This document shows positions 1 to 6,865 of a stretch of DNA of 19,775 bases, one piece after another. A program made the position numbers and the translations under genes. The first letter of the stretch is position 1. Each line of letters opens with the position of its first letter. The stretch lies in assembly GCA_030150505.1 (NCBI GenBank), contig JASLFS010000086.1, forward strand, positions 1-19,775. The letters are read 5' to 3'. This stretch comes from Vitreoscilla sp. (GTDB taxonomy: Bacteria > Pseudomonadota > Gammaproteobacteria > Burkholderiales > Neisseriaceae). The notes beneath the pieces were generated by a model that did no database searches, was not told the origin of the DNA, and saw nothing but the letters and a program-made list of their open reading frames with translations.

Positions 1-105
1 TTCTCTAAGCTTAGGTACAATAGCATTCCATTCACGATAAAGTGCTTGTATTTCATCGATATGAGCTTGTACTTCCGCTTGGTTCAAATCACTTTTTTCT
101 TGCAT
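1..105 (-). CDS. Partial unidentified protein, N-terminal 35 residues only
   Basis: A minus-strand reading frame runs open from an ATG at 105 to the window edge, so its C-terminal part lies outside. The start at 105 is preferred over an in-frame ATG at 120 because an AAGGA ribosome-binding site sits about 7 bases before it. The visible residues begin MQEKSDLNQAEVQAH and are charged and apparently helical (many E, Q, D, A, L), ending around EWNAIVPKLRE. There is no signal peptide or membrane segment in this part. It lies about 36 bases downstream of the GntR-type regulator on the same strand, so the two could be cotranscribed. I do not recognise the family; too little is present to name a function. 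Confidence 0.45.
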   Translation of the reverse strand, partial: MQEKSDLNQAEVQAHIDEIQALYREWNAIVPKLRE

Positions 106-141
106 GTTTGTTTCCTTCATTTTATTACTTATAGTACGTTA

Positions 142-915
142 CTATCTATTTTGCTTTATGTGCTGTAATTCATTTTGAGCAATCGCTTGAGAGATGGATT
201 CTCTTTGTAAAACATCACGGTAGGTTTGCAATGAGCACTCAATAAAATCAATATGCGCTTGCGCCACTTTTCTGGCTTTGCTCGGTTGCTGTTTTTTAAT
301 GGCCATAAAAATTTCATGGTGTTGAGTTGAAAGCTCTGTTTTTAAATCTGCAACGGAAAACATATTGCCTAAGTTGGTTTTTGTGTGTGAATGCAAAACC
401 CTTAATAGGCTGCCTGAAAACTGGGCAAATAGTATATTATGCGAAGCTTCTGCAACAGCTTGATGAAAGCCAACATCCGCTTCCGATTGCTTGGATATAT
501 TACCAGTTTTATAGGAGTGATCAATTTGGTTAATCCAATACTCCATACGCTGTAAATCAGCTTCAGTACGCCGCTCGGCGGCCATTGCTGCCAATGTAGC
601 CTCTAAATGTCTTCTAAAATCAAGTACGTCGGTTTCTAAATATTCATGTCGGCCCAACAAGCTTTGCCAGCCAGTCATAAAATCTTGTTGAATTTGATTC
701 GACACATAATGCCCATCACCATGCTTGCTTTCAATCATTCCTCTTGCTGCCAATGTGCTCAGAGCATCCCGCACTGATGGACGTGATACGCCAAGCTCTT
801 CTGCCAATGAGCGCTCAGGTGGTAATTTAAAACCAGATTGATAAATATTTTGCAGAATTCTATCTTCAATTAAATCTGCAACTTGTTCGTAAATTTTTTT
901 GTGTTTTATCATCAT
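142..915 (-). CDS. lldR: GntR-family (FadR subgroup) lactate-responsive transcriptional regulator, LldR-like
   Basis: A 257-residue FadR-type regulator. Residues about 5-75 form the winged helix-turn-helix, with LPPERSLAEELGVSRPSVRDAL typical of GntR proteins and the wing at GMIESKHGDGHYV. Residues about 95-235 form the all-helical FCD ligand domain. Its probable metal-site residues include the Asp of LDFRRHLE, the Asp/His of ADVGFHQAVAEASHN and His residues in TQHHEIF and AQAHIDF. It is divergent from lutACB-lldP. A perfect palindrome of the type bound by LldR/PdhR regulators lies downstream of the lut promoter, so it probably represses the lactate genes until lactate binds. The start has a weak GAGAAG ribosome site, and either of two consecutive ATG codons could be used. 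The family is secure; lactate as effector is inferred from context. Confidence 0.88.
   Translation of the reverse strand: MMIKHKKIYEQVADLIEDRILQNIYQSGFKLPPERSLAEELGVSRPSVRDALSTLAARGMIESKHGDGHYVSNQIQQDFMTGWQSLLGRHEYLETDVLDFRRHLEATLAAMAAERRTEADLQRMEYWINQIDHSYKTGNISKQSEADVGFHQAVAEASHNILFAQFSGSLLRVLHSHTKTNLGNMFSVADLKTELSTQHHEIFMAIKKQQPSKARKVAQAHIDFIECSLQTYRDVLQRESISQAIAQNELQHIKQNR
407..418 (+). repeat. DNA-uptake-like word, perfect 12-mer
   Basis: The sequence AGGCTGCCTGAA is identical to the dialect of the Neisseriaceae DNA uptake sequence described for Simonsiella (AG-simDUS), as I recall it. It lies inside the GntR regulator gene, where its complement is translated in frame, so it could be chance. 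Two further copies of its 10-base core occur in the window in the same orientation. Confidence 0.4.
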
Positions 916-1028
916 TTCTTCTCAGGCTTATTTGCATATTGGTTCACTGTAAATCTAGCAAATTCTCATCAGTATATTTCAAAAAATAATTATATAAACA
1001 ATATCTTAAAAAAAATAAAAATTAATAT

Positions 1029-1056
1029 TTGACTAATAATTTTAACCTATTGTAAT
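1029..1056 (+). promoter_or_regulatory. Putative sigma-70 promoter of lutACB-lldP
   Basis: TTGACT (1029-1034) and TGTAAT (1051-1056) are separated by 16 bases in an AT-rich gap, pointing into lutA. Transcription would start near 1063, so the palindromic operator at 1075-1093 lies just downstream of the start, a position suited to repression. Confidence 0.6.
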
Positions 1057-1074
1057 GTAAGAAATATATATAAA

Positions 1075-1093
1075 AAATTGGTCTTACCAATTT
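1075..1093. promoter_or_regulatory. FadR/LldR-type operator palindrome
   Basis: The core is AATTGGTCTTACCAATT, a perfect inverted repeat of AATTGGT around a 3-base centre. One more A-T pair on each side makes 8-base arms. It matches the TTGGTNNNACCAA pattern recognised by LldR, PdhR and related FadR-group regulators. It lies between the lut promoter and the lutA ribosome site. A weaker half-site (ATTGGT near 945) lies close to the regulator's own start. The regulator encoded next door is the likely ligand. Confidence 0.8.
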
Positions 1094-1113
1094 ACCAAAG
1101 GGAGAGTACCAAA

Positions 1114-1890
1114 ATGCAACACACACACCAAGATGAACCCATAATAAAATTTCCCGATGTCTATTTTTTTGGCACCTGCTTATTAGATGTTTTTCTACCC
1201 GAAGCTGGAATGGATGCCATTACTCTCTTAGAAAAACTTGGCATCAACGTCCACTATCCGCAAGCACAAAGCTGTTGTGGTCAACCTGCTTATTCATCAG
1301 GTCACCCAAATGAAGCCCGTGCAGTTGCGAAAGCACAATTGGATTTATTTCCTGAAGACTGGCCTATTATCGTGCCTTCTGGCTCTTGTGGTGGCATGGT
1401 AAAACTGCATTGGCCAAAACTTTTTGCAAATACGGAAGATGAAGCCAAAGCCATTTCAGTTTCAAATCGCATTATCGAATTTAGCCAATTTTTATTTAAT
1501 CATTTGCACTATCAGCCACAAGATTTAGGCAAGCCAACCAAAGTTGCTGTTCATACCAGCTGTGCTGCTCGCCGAGAAATGAATGTTCATGAATCTAGCT
1601 GGGGATTAATTGATCAGCTTAATAATGTAGAGCGTGTTGTCCATGACCATGAAAGCGAATGCTGTGGATTTGGTGGCACATTTTCAATTAAACATCCCCA
1701 TATTTCAGGCGCAATGGTTACTGATAAAGTGGAATCTATCCAAAGTGCAAAAATTGATGAAATCATTACCGCTGATGCTGGCTGTTTAATGAATATTGGC
1801 GGAAAAATTGCCAAAGATTATCCAGATATGCCAAAACCCAAGCATTTAGCCAGTTTTCTTCTGGAAAGAACACAGGAGAAAAATGCATGA
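1114..1890 (+). CDS. lutA: L-lactate oxidation iron-sulfur protein LutA
   Basis: A 258-residue protein with two cysteine-rich CCG domains, as in LutA, YkgE and the heterodisulfide-reductase/GlcF family. The CCG motifs are at residues 54-56 (SCCGQPAYSSG) and 183-185 (ECCGFGGTF). Further cysteines lie in PSGSCGG, HTSCAAR and DAGCL, as expected for binding iron-sulfur centres. It is the probable redox core of the cytoplasmic LutABC complex, which oxidises L-lactate to pyruvate. The ATG at 1114 follows a GGGAGAG ribosome site. An upstream TTG at 1078 is in frame but lies inside the operator and is rejected as a start. The stop overlaps the start of lutC by 4 bases, indicating translational coupling. 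Confidence 0.93.
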   Translation: MQHTHQDEPIIKFPDVYFFGTCLLDVFLPEAGMDAITLLEKLGINVHYPQAQSCCGQPAYSSGHPNEARAVAKAQLDLFPEDWPIIVPSGSCGGMVKLHWPKLFANTEDEAKAISVSNRIIEFSQFLFNHLHYQPQDLGKPTKVAVHTSCAARREMNVHESSWGLIDQLNNVERVVHDHESECCGFGGTFSIKHPHISGAMVTDKVESIQSAKIDEIITADAGCLMNIGGKIAKDYPDMPKPKHLASFLLERTQEKNA

Positions 1891-2591
1891 GCCAAGCAAA
1901 AAAACGCATATTTGAAAAATTGCGCCAAGCAAAAGCACAAGCTGTAAATCATCCAGACACCAATGCTTACTACCAACAAATGGGCGTTAGTTGGGATAAT
2001 GACATTGAGCGCTTACGCCATTGGGCTGAAACCATGCGCTCAGTTAAAACAGATATTGTCTGGGTAACAGAACATAACTGGTTAGAAAAATTAGCAGAAA
2101 TAATTAATACAAAGCAGCTTAAAAACGTTGCATTGCCTAACAATACAGACCGAAGTATTGCCATTCAGGGAGCCTTGCCCTACAAAACTTCTGACACAAA
2201 ATATACCGTTATTAATCAAACTTTAGAAAATTGTAAAAATGAATTTTTTAATGACATTGATGCTGGTTTTACAGAAGTTCGAGGTGGAATTGCCCAAACA
2301 GGTACCTTATTGCTTTGGACAAGCGAACAAGAGCCCCGCTCTTTAAGTTTAATCCCTCCGACGCACATTGCATTATTTGATACCCGTAGTTTATACAATG
2401 ATTTTTACAATGCCATGCAAGATTTAAGCATGCCTAACAACATGCCTAGCAATGTTGTACTGGTTTCTGGCCCATCAAAAACAGCTGATATTCAACTAAC
2501 GCTGGCTTATGGTGCACATGGTCCAAAAGACTTAACTGTCTTAGCCATCTTGCCACCAAATATTGATGAAAAATTATTGAATTTAGACTAA
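1887..2591 (+). CDS. lutC: L-lactate oxidation protein LutC (LUD domain)
   Basis: A 234-residue protein made largely of one LUD domain, the length expected for LutC/YkgG. The hallmark stretch is RGGIAQTGTLLLW near residue 132, followed by SLIPPTHIALF and VSGPSKTADIQ. The last of these is the characteristic C-terminal signature of the family. It carries no cysteine cluster and is the non-iron-sulfur subunit of the lactate oxidation complex. The ATG overlaps the lutA stop (ATGA), with AGGAG about ten bases upstream. Its position between lutA and lutB gives the order A-C-B. That order is known from Neisseria, whereas E. coli ykgEFG and Bacillus lutABC run A-B-C. The assignment is firm on the motifs; the exact role of this subunit is known only from the family. 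Confidence 0.92.
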   Translation: MSQAKKRIFEKLRQAKAQAVNHPDTNAYYQQMGVSWDNDIERLRHWAETMRSVKTDIVWVTEHNWLEKLAEIINTKQLKNVALPNNTDRSIAIQGALPYKTSDTKYTVINQTLENCKNEFFNDIDAGFTEVRGGIAQTGTLLLWTSEQEPRSLSLIPPTHIALFDTRSLYNDFYNAMQDLSMPNNMPSNVVLVSGPSKTADIQLTLAYGAHGPKDLTVLAILPPNIDEKLLNLD

Positions 2592-2602
2592 GGAGCGCAA
2601 AC

Positions 2603-4033
2603 GTGAACTCACCAACAGCGGCTAGCCGTTACTTCAAAATTGAAGCTGCAAATGCATTAAATGACAAACACTTGCGTCACAGTTTACGTGGTGCAATGGA
2701 TGGGCTCATGAGCAAGCGTAAAGCCACTCTTGCCAATGAAGAAGAATTACAACAATTACGCACATTGTGTGAGCAAATTCGCCAACATGCCTTATCCAAA
2801 CTCCCCGAACTTCTTGAACAACTTGAAGATAAACTCACCCAATTAGGCGTTCATGTTCACTTTGCTGAAAGCAAACAAGAAGCTTGTGAAATTATTCATC
2901 AAATTGCCAAAAATCATCAAGCAAAATTGGTTGTTAAAGGCAAATCGATGGTTAGTGAAGAAGTTCACTTAAATGAATTTCTTGCAGAGCAAGGCATCAA
3001 AGCCATTGAAAGCGACATGGGCGAATACATTTTGCAGCTTGCGAATGAAAAACCAACGCACATTGTTATGCCAGCTATTCACAAGACAAAAGAACAAGTT
3101 AGCAAACTGTTTCATGAGCACCTCAACTCGCCACTAACTGACGATGTTGATGAGCTCATTGGTGTTGGTCGCTCTGCATTGCGTGATATTTATCGCCAAG
3201 CTGACATTGGTTTATCTGGCGTTAATTTTGCAGTCGCTGAAACGGGCACCTTGTGCTTGGTTGAAAATGAAGGCAACGGTCGATTATCAACCACTGTTCC
3301 TCCTGTTCACATTGCTATTACTGGCATTGAAAAAGTTGTTGCTCAATTATCAGACGTTGTACCACTTTATAGCCTGCTAACAAGAAGCGCTATTGGTCAA
3401 AATATCACAACCTACTTCAATATGATTACAGGACCACGCCGCAGTAAAGAGCTGGATGGTCCACAAGAAATGCACTTAGTTCTATTAGATAATGGTCGCA
3501 GTCAAGCATATGCTGATGAACAAATGCGCAAAACATTACAATGCATACGCTGCGGTGCCTGCATGAATCATTGCCCAGTTTATACCCGCGTTGGCGGTGC
3601 AGCCTATGGCACGACTTACCCAGGACCAATTGGTGAAATTATTTCGCCACATTTAATGGGATTAGAAGAAACCAAAGATTTACCAACAGCTTCCAGTTTA
3701 TGTGGCGCTTGTGCTGAAGTCTGCCCTGTGCGCATCCCTATTCCTGATTTGTTGGTTCGTCTTCGTACAGAAGCGCAACGATCACCCAAAGAAAAAGTTG
3801 AACATGCCATTCAAGGCCAAGGCGCAGCATATTCCATGAGCGAACAAATGGCTTGGAAAATATTTTCCGGTATTTCAGCTTACTCATCACGTTACAAATT
3901 AATCACTAATTTGGTAACCAAATTACGTTCATTGACCCCTAATAAGCAATTAGGCTGGACACAAAATCATGTACCACTAAAACCGGCTAAAAAAACACTA
4001 CATCAATTAATCAAAGAAAAAACAACACTTTAA
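2603..4033 (+). CDS. lutB: L-lactate oxidation iron-sulfur protein LutB
   Basis: A 476-residue protein. An N-terminal LUD domain (about 60-300) contains VVKGKSMVSEE, VAETGTLCLVENEGNGRL and TTVPPVHIA. It is followed by a bacterial-ferredoxin-like region with CIRCGACMNHCPVY (cysteines 314, 317, 320, 324) and LCGACAEVCPVRIPI (cysteines 367, 370, 374), then a C-terminal DUF3390-type tail. These should bind two [4Fe-4S] clusters and pass electrons from lactate towards quinone. The start is GTG, supported by AGGAG at 2591-2595 with ideal spacing; no ATG is placed as well. It follows lutC by 11 bases. The length and domain order match LutB/YkgF. Nothing looks damaged. Confidence 0.93.
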   Translation: MNSPTAASRYFKIEAANALNDKHLRHSLRGAMDGLMSKRKATLANEEELQQLRTLCEQIRQHALSKLPELLEQLEDKLTQLGVHVHFAESKQEACEIIHQIAKNHQAKLVVKGKSMVSEEVHLNEFLAEQGIKAIESDMGEYILQLANEKPTHIVMPAIHKTKEQVSKLFHEHLNSPLTDDVDELIGVGRSALRDIYRQADIGLSGVNFAVAETGTLCLVENEGNGRLSTTVPPVHIAITGIEKVVAQLSDVVPLYSLLTRSAIGQNITTYFNMITGPRRSKELDGPQEMHLVLLDNGRSQAYADEQMRKTLQCIRCGACMNHCPVYTRVGGAAYGTTYPGPIGEIISPHLMGLEETKDLPTASSLCGACAEVCPVRIPIPDLLVRLRTEAQRSPKEKVEHAIQGQGAAYSMSEQMAWKIFSGISAYSSRYKLITNLVTKLRSLTPNKQLGWTQNHVPLKPAKKTLHQLIKEKTTL

Positions 4034-4057
4034 ATTATTTATTTTAATAATCACTTA

Positions 4058-4082
4058 CGCCCATTTTTGGGCGCAGGTGGGC
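4058..4082 (+). promoter_or_regulatory. Alternative hairpins in the lutB-lldP gap
   Basis: CGCCCA (4058-4063) pairs perfectly with TGGGCG (4068-4073) around a four-T loop. The same GCCCA can instead pair with TGGGC at 4078-4082, which is followed by TTTT. The two structures exclude each other. One is terminator-like only weakly, so this could adjust permease expression relative to lutACB or simply stabilise transcript ends. The function is inferred. Confidence 0.4.
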
Positions 4083-4118
4083 TTTTGCGTCTCAAATATA
4101 ATAAGAGGAGAACTAACC

Positions 4119-5774
4119 ATGTCAATTTCTTGGCAGCAGATCTACGACCCATTAGGCAATATCTGGCTATCTAGCCTTGTTGCACTTATACCCATTATCT
4201 TTTTTTTCTTGGCCTTAACCATCTTTAGGTTAAAAGGTAGCATTGCGGGAACCATTACTGTTATTTTGGCATTATTGGTTGCAATCTTTGCTTACAAAAT
4301 GCCTGTATTACTAGCATTGTCATCAATTATTTACGGATTTTTATACGGATTATGGCCAATTGCCTGGATTATCATTGGCGCAGTCTTTTTATATAAAATT
4401 TCAGTTAAAACTGGGCAGTTTGACATCATTCGCTCAAGCATTTTATCGGTTACCGAAGACCAGCGCCTACAAATGCTTTTGGTTGGCTTTGCTTTTGGCA
4501 CTTTCCTAGAAGGTGCAGCAGGCTTTGGTGCTCCAGTAGCGATTACAGCTGCTTTATTGGTAGGTTTGGGATTCAAACCACTTTATGCTGCCGGTTTGTG
4601 TTTAATCGTCAATACAGCACCAGTAGCATTTGGTGCCATGGGCATTCCTATTATTGTGGCGGGCGAAGTTTCTGGCATAGAAACCATGGCTGTTAGCCAA
4701 ATGGTAGGTCGTCAATTGCCATTTATGGTACCAATCGTTTTATTCTGGATTATGGGTATTATGGATGGTGTTCGAGGCATTAAAGAAACTTGGCCTGCTG
4801 TTTTGGTTAGTAGCGCATCATTTGCATTGGCTCAATATGCTACATCTAATTTTGTTGGTCCTGAGCTACCCGATATTACGGCTGCCATTGCCACGTTAAT
4901 TACCTTAACTCTGTTTTTAAAATTCTGGAAACCAAAAAATATTTTCCGATTTGAAACAGAAAATAGCCATGAAAAAGCTAGCGATACCATTCAATACACC
5001 AAAGGACAAATCATCAAAGCATGGTCTCCTTTTGCTATTTTAACCATGATGGTAACCATTTGGAGTATTCAGCCATTTAAAGCCTTATTTGCCAAAGGTG
5101 GCGCATTAAGTGATTTGGTCTTTAAAATTCCAGTTCCTTTTTTACACAATGCCATCCAAAAGACGCCACCTATTGTTAGTGAAGCCATTAACTATGAAGC
5201 CGTTTATAAGTTTGATTGGTTCTCTGCAACTGGAACTGCTATTTTCATCGCCTGCATTATCACCATATTGGTATTGAAAATGCGTCCAAAAGAAGCCGTA
5301 CAAACCTTTATAGCCACTGTACATGAATTAAAAACCCCAATTTACTCAATTGGTATGGTGTTGGCATTTGCATTTATTGCTAACTATTCTGGTTTATCAG
5401 CTACGTTGGCTTTAAGCTTAGCTCATACTGGCGATGCTTTTACTTTCTTCTCACCATTTTTAGGTTGGATTGGCGTATTTTTAACAGGATCAGATACATC
5501 TGCAAATGCCCTATTTTCAGCATTGCAAGCGACAACAGCTCAGCAAATTGGCATTCCAGAAGTTTTATTGGTTGCTGCTAACACATCAGGCGGCGTAACT
5601 GGCAAAATGATTTCACCACAATCCATCGCCATCGCTTGTGCAGCAGTTGGCTTGGTTGGTAAAGAAAGTGATTTATTCAGATTCACTGTTAAACACAGTC
5701 TAATTTTCACTGTATTCATTGGCATTATTATCACATTACAAGCTTATGTTTTCCCTTGGATGATTCCAAACTAA
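4119..5774 (+). CDS. lldP: L-lactate permease, LctP/LldP family
   Basis: An inner-membrane permease of 551 residues, the same length as E. coli LldP as I know it. It shows a dozen or more hydrophobic segments and family stretches such as GTFLEGAAGFGAPVAITAALL, NTAPVAFGAMGIP and FLTGSDTSANALF. ANTSGGVTGKMISPQSIAIA lies near the C-terminus. It imports L-lactate (and probably D-lactate or glycolate) with protons for the LutACB complex encoded immediately upstream. The ATG at 4119 has AGAGGAG 8 bases before it; an in-frame GTG at 4077 lacks a ribosome site and is rejected. It lies 85 bases after lutB and ahead of a strong terminator, so it is the last gene of the lactate operon. Confidence 0.93.
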   Translation: MSISWQQIYDPLGNIWLSSLVALIPIIFFFLALTIFRLKGSIAGTITVILALLVAIFAYKMPVLLALSSIIYGFLYGLWPIAWIIIGAVFLYKISVKTGQFDIIRSSILSVTEDQRLQMLLVGFAFGTFLEGAAGFGAPVAITAALLVGLGFKPLYAAGLCLIVNTAPVAFGAMGIPIIVAGEVSGIETMAVSQMVGRQLPFMVPIVLFWIMGIMDGVRGIKETWPAVLVSSASFALAQYATSNFVGPELPDITAAIATLITLTLFLKFWKPKNIFRFETENSHEKASDTIQYTKGQIIKAWSPFAILTMMVTIWSIQPFKALFAKGGALSDLVFKIPVPFLHNAIQKTPPIVSEAINYEAVYKFDWFSATGTAIFIACIITILVLKMRPKEAVQTFIATVHELKTPIYSIGMVLAFAFIANYSGLSATLALSLAHTGDAFTFFSPFLGWIGVFLTGSDTSANALFSALQATTAQQIGIPEVLLVAANTSGGVTGKMISPQSIAIACAAVGLVGKESDLFRFTVKHSLIFTVFIGIIITLQAYVFPWMIPN

Positions 5775-5793
5775 ACAATGCCGCTTAAAACTT

Positions 5794-5829
5794 AAAGCTC
5801 ACCAAATCAAAACTGATGTGGTGAGCTTT
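5794..5829. terminator. Bidirectional terminator between lldP and the roadblock operon
   Basis: AAAGCTCACC (5794-5803) pairs perfectly with GGTGAGCTTT (5820-5829), and ATCA/TGAT can pair inside the loop. Both strands end in short T-rich runs. It lies between convergent genes and would serve both. Confidence 0.75.
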
Positions 5830-5851
5830 ATTGATAATAACCAACATTAAA

Positions 5852-6280
5852 CTAGCGATTAAACTCAGTAATAATATCGGTAATCGTATTTTTGATTGTC
5901 CACAATGATATGGCGTAATTCACATTGCGGTTACAGGCAACCAATAATTCTACTGATTTATGATCATCCAATTGAATATTTCGACTAAAAATCAAACCAT
6001 CATCACATTCAATTGTTGTTGCAACCGCTTGTTTTAACCCAGATTCATGAGCAATTGAAGAACTTAAACCACCCAAAGATGCTGTAATTGCAGATTTTCT
6101 TGCTGCTTCTTTATCATCAGTTAATGTATGTGATATTGGAAAACCATCATCGCTGGCCAATACAATAAAACTCACGCCATCTAACGCTTTATATAATGCT
6201 TGTACATGCTTAGCAAATAGGCTTTGCTTTGCCATAATTTCTTGATGATGACGAATGGCTTGGCTATTATCTTGACTCAT
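5852..6280 (-). CDS. Roadblock/LC7-domain protein (second of the operon)
   Basis: A 142-residue cytoplasmic protein with no signal peptide or membrane segment. After a helical N-terminus (about 1-30) comes a roadblock/LC7-like core. LDGVSFIVLASDDGFPISHTL is the first strand pair, followed by AARKSAITASLGGLSSSIA as a helix and GLIFSRNIQLDDHKSVELLVAC as paired strands. A final helix carries ISLWTIKNTITDI. Such proteins (MglB, and CvnB of Streptomyces) dimerise and bind a small Ras-like GTPase as its activator or scaffold. The ATG follows the GTPase stop directly, with GAGGAA as ribosome site inside the GTPase gene. This coupling supports a GTPase-roadblock pair. It is the last gene of a four-gene minus-strand operon. 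The family is fairly sure; the regulated process is unknown. Confidence 0.75.
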   Translation of the reverse strand: MSQDNSQAIRHHQEIMAKQSLFAKHVQALYKALDGVSFIVLASDDGFPISHTLTDDKEAARKSAITASLGGLSSSIAHESGLKQAVATTIECDDGLIFSRNIQLDDHKSVELLVACNRNVNYAISLWTIKNTITDIITEFNR

Positions 6281-6865
6281 TTACAATTCCTCATTAATTT
6301 CTATATTTGCTAAAATAACTTCCAATAACATCAATACATCTGTCTTTTCCCGAACATCCACTTCAATAATAGGTGCATATAACTGGCGTTCAGCAAAATA
6401 TTGATGATATTTCTCAAGGCTGCTGCCATCAGATTTGGTTTTCCCAATTCCGACTACAAACGCTTGTTTTTCAATAATTTCCTTGAATTCCTGCAAATAT
6501 AAATCCAAATCTTCTAATGAATTTTCACGAGTATCATCTAATAATAAAATACAGCCTAACGCACCTTTTGCTAAAATAGGCCACATGAATTTAAAACGAT
6601 CTTGTCCTGGAATACCATACAAATGGACAATTTCTTCAGGGCTTAACTCAATACTGCCATAATCCATGGCAACGGTTGTTGTTGATTTTCTAGAGTGCCC
6701 ATCATCTGAATTATTTGCTTCAGTACTAATTGGCTCATTATCACTAATACAACTAATGGCCGTGGTTTTACCTGCGCCCATAGGACCAATGAATAATATT
6801 TTTAACAACGATGCTGCTTTTACTGGTTCGGTCGTAACCAACATAACATCACTTTCTGTGTACAC
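6281..6865 (-). CDS. Small Ras-like GTPase, MglA/CvnD type
   Basis: A 194-residue small GTPase. The P-loop GPMGAGKT is at 27-34. A switch I region with KSTTTVAMDYG is at 60-70, GIPGQDRFKFMW (switch II) starts at 84, and TKSD at 143-146 is the guanine-specificity motif. In switch II the usual Asp of DxxGQ is replaced by Gly while the Gln (88) is kept, a form I know from CvnD-like bacterial GTPases (GTPGQ). There is no membrane anchor. The predicted start is GTG at 6865, overlapping the preceding stop by one base (TAGTG). An in-frame ATG at codon 8 (6844) is the alternative, and neither has a strong ribosome site, so coupling is likely. With roadblock proteins on either side it should act as a nucleotide-controlled switch. 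The target process is not shown by the sequence. Confidence 0.88.
   Translation of the reverse strand: MYTESDVMLVTTEPVKAASLLKILFIGPMGAGKTTAISCISDNEPISTEANNSDDGHSRKSTTTVAMDYGSIELSPEEIVHLYGIPGQDRFKFMWPILAKGALGCILLLDDTRENSLEDLDLYLQEFKEIIEKQAFVVGIGKTKSDGSSLEKYHQYFAERQLYAPIIEVDVREKTDVLMLLEVILANIEINEEL

Noticed and set aside
1078..1113. Extended lutA reading frame starting at a TTG
   Set aside because: The extension lies within the operator and ribosome-site region; the ATG at 1114 has a good GGGAGAG site and matches normal LutA length.
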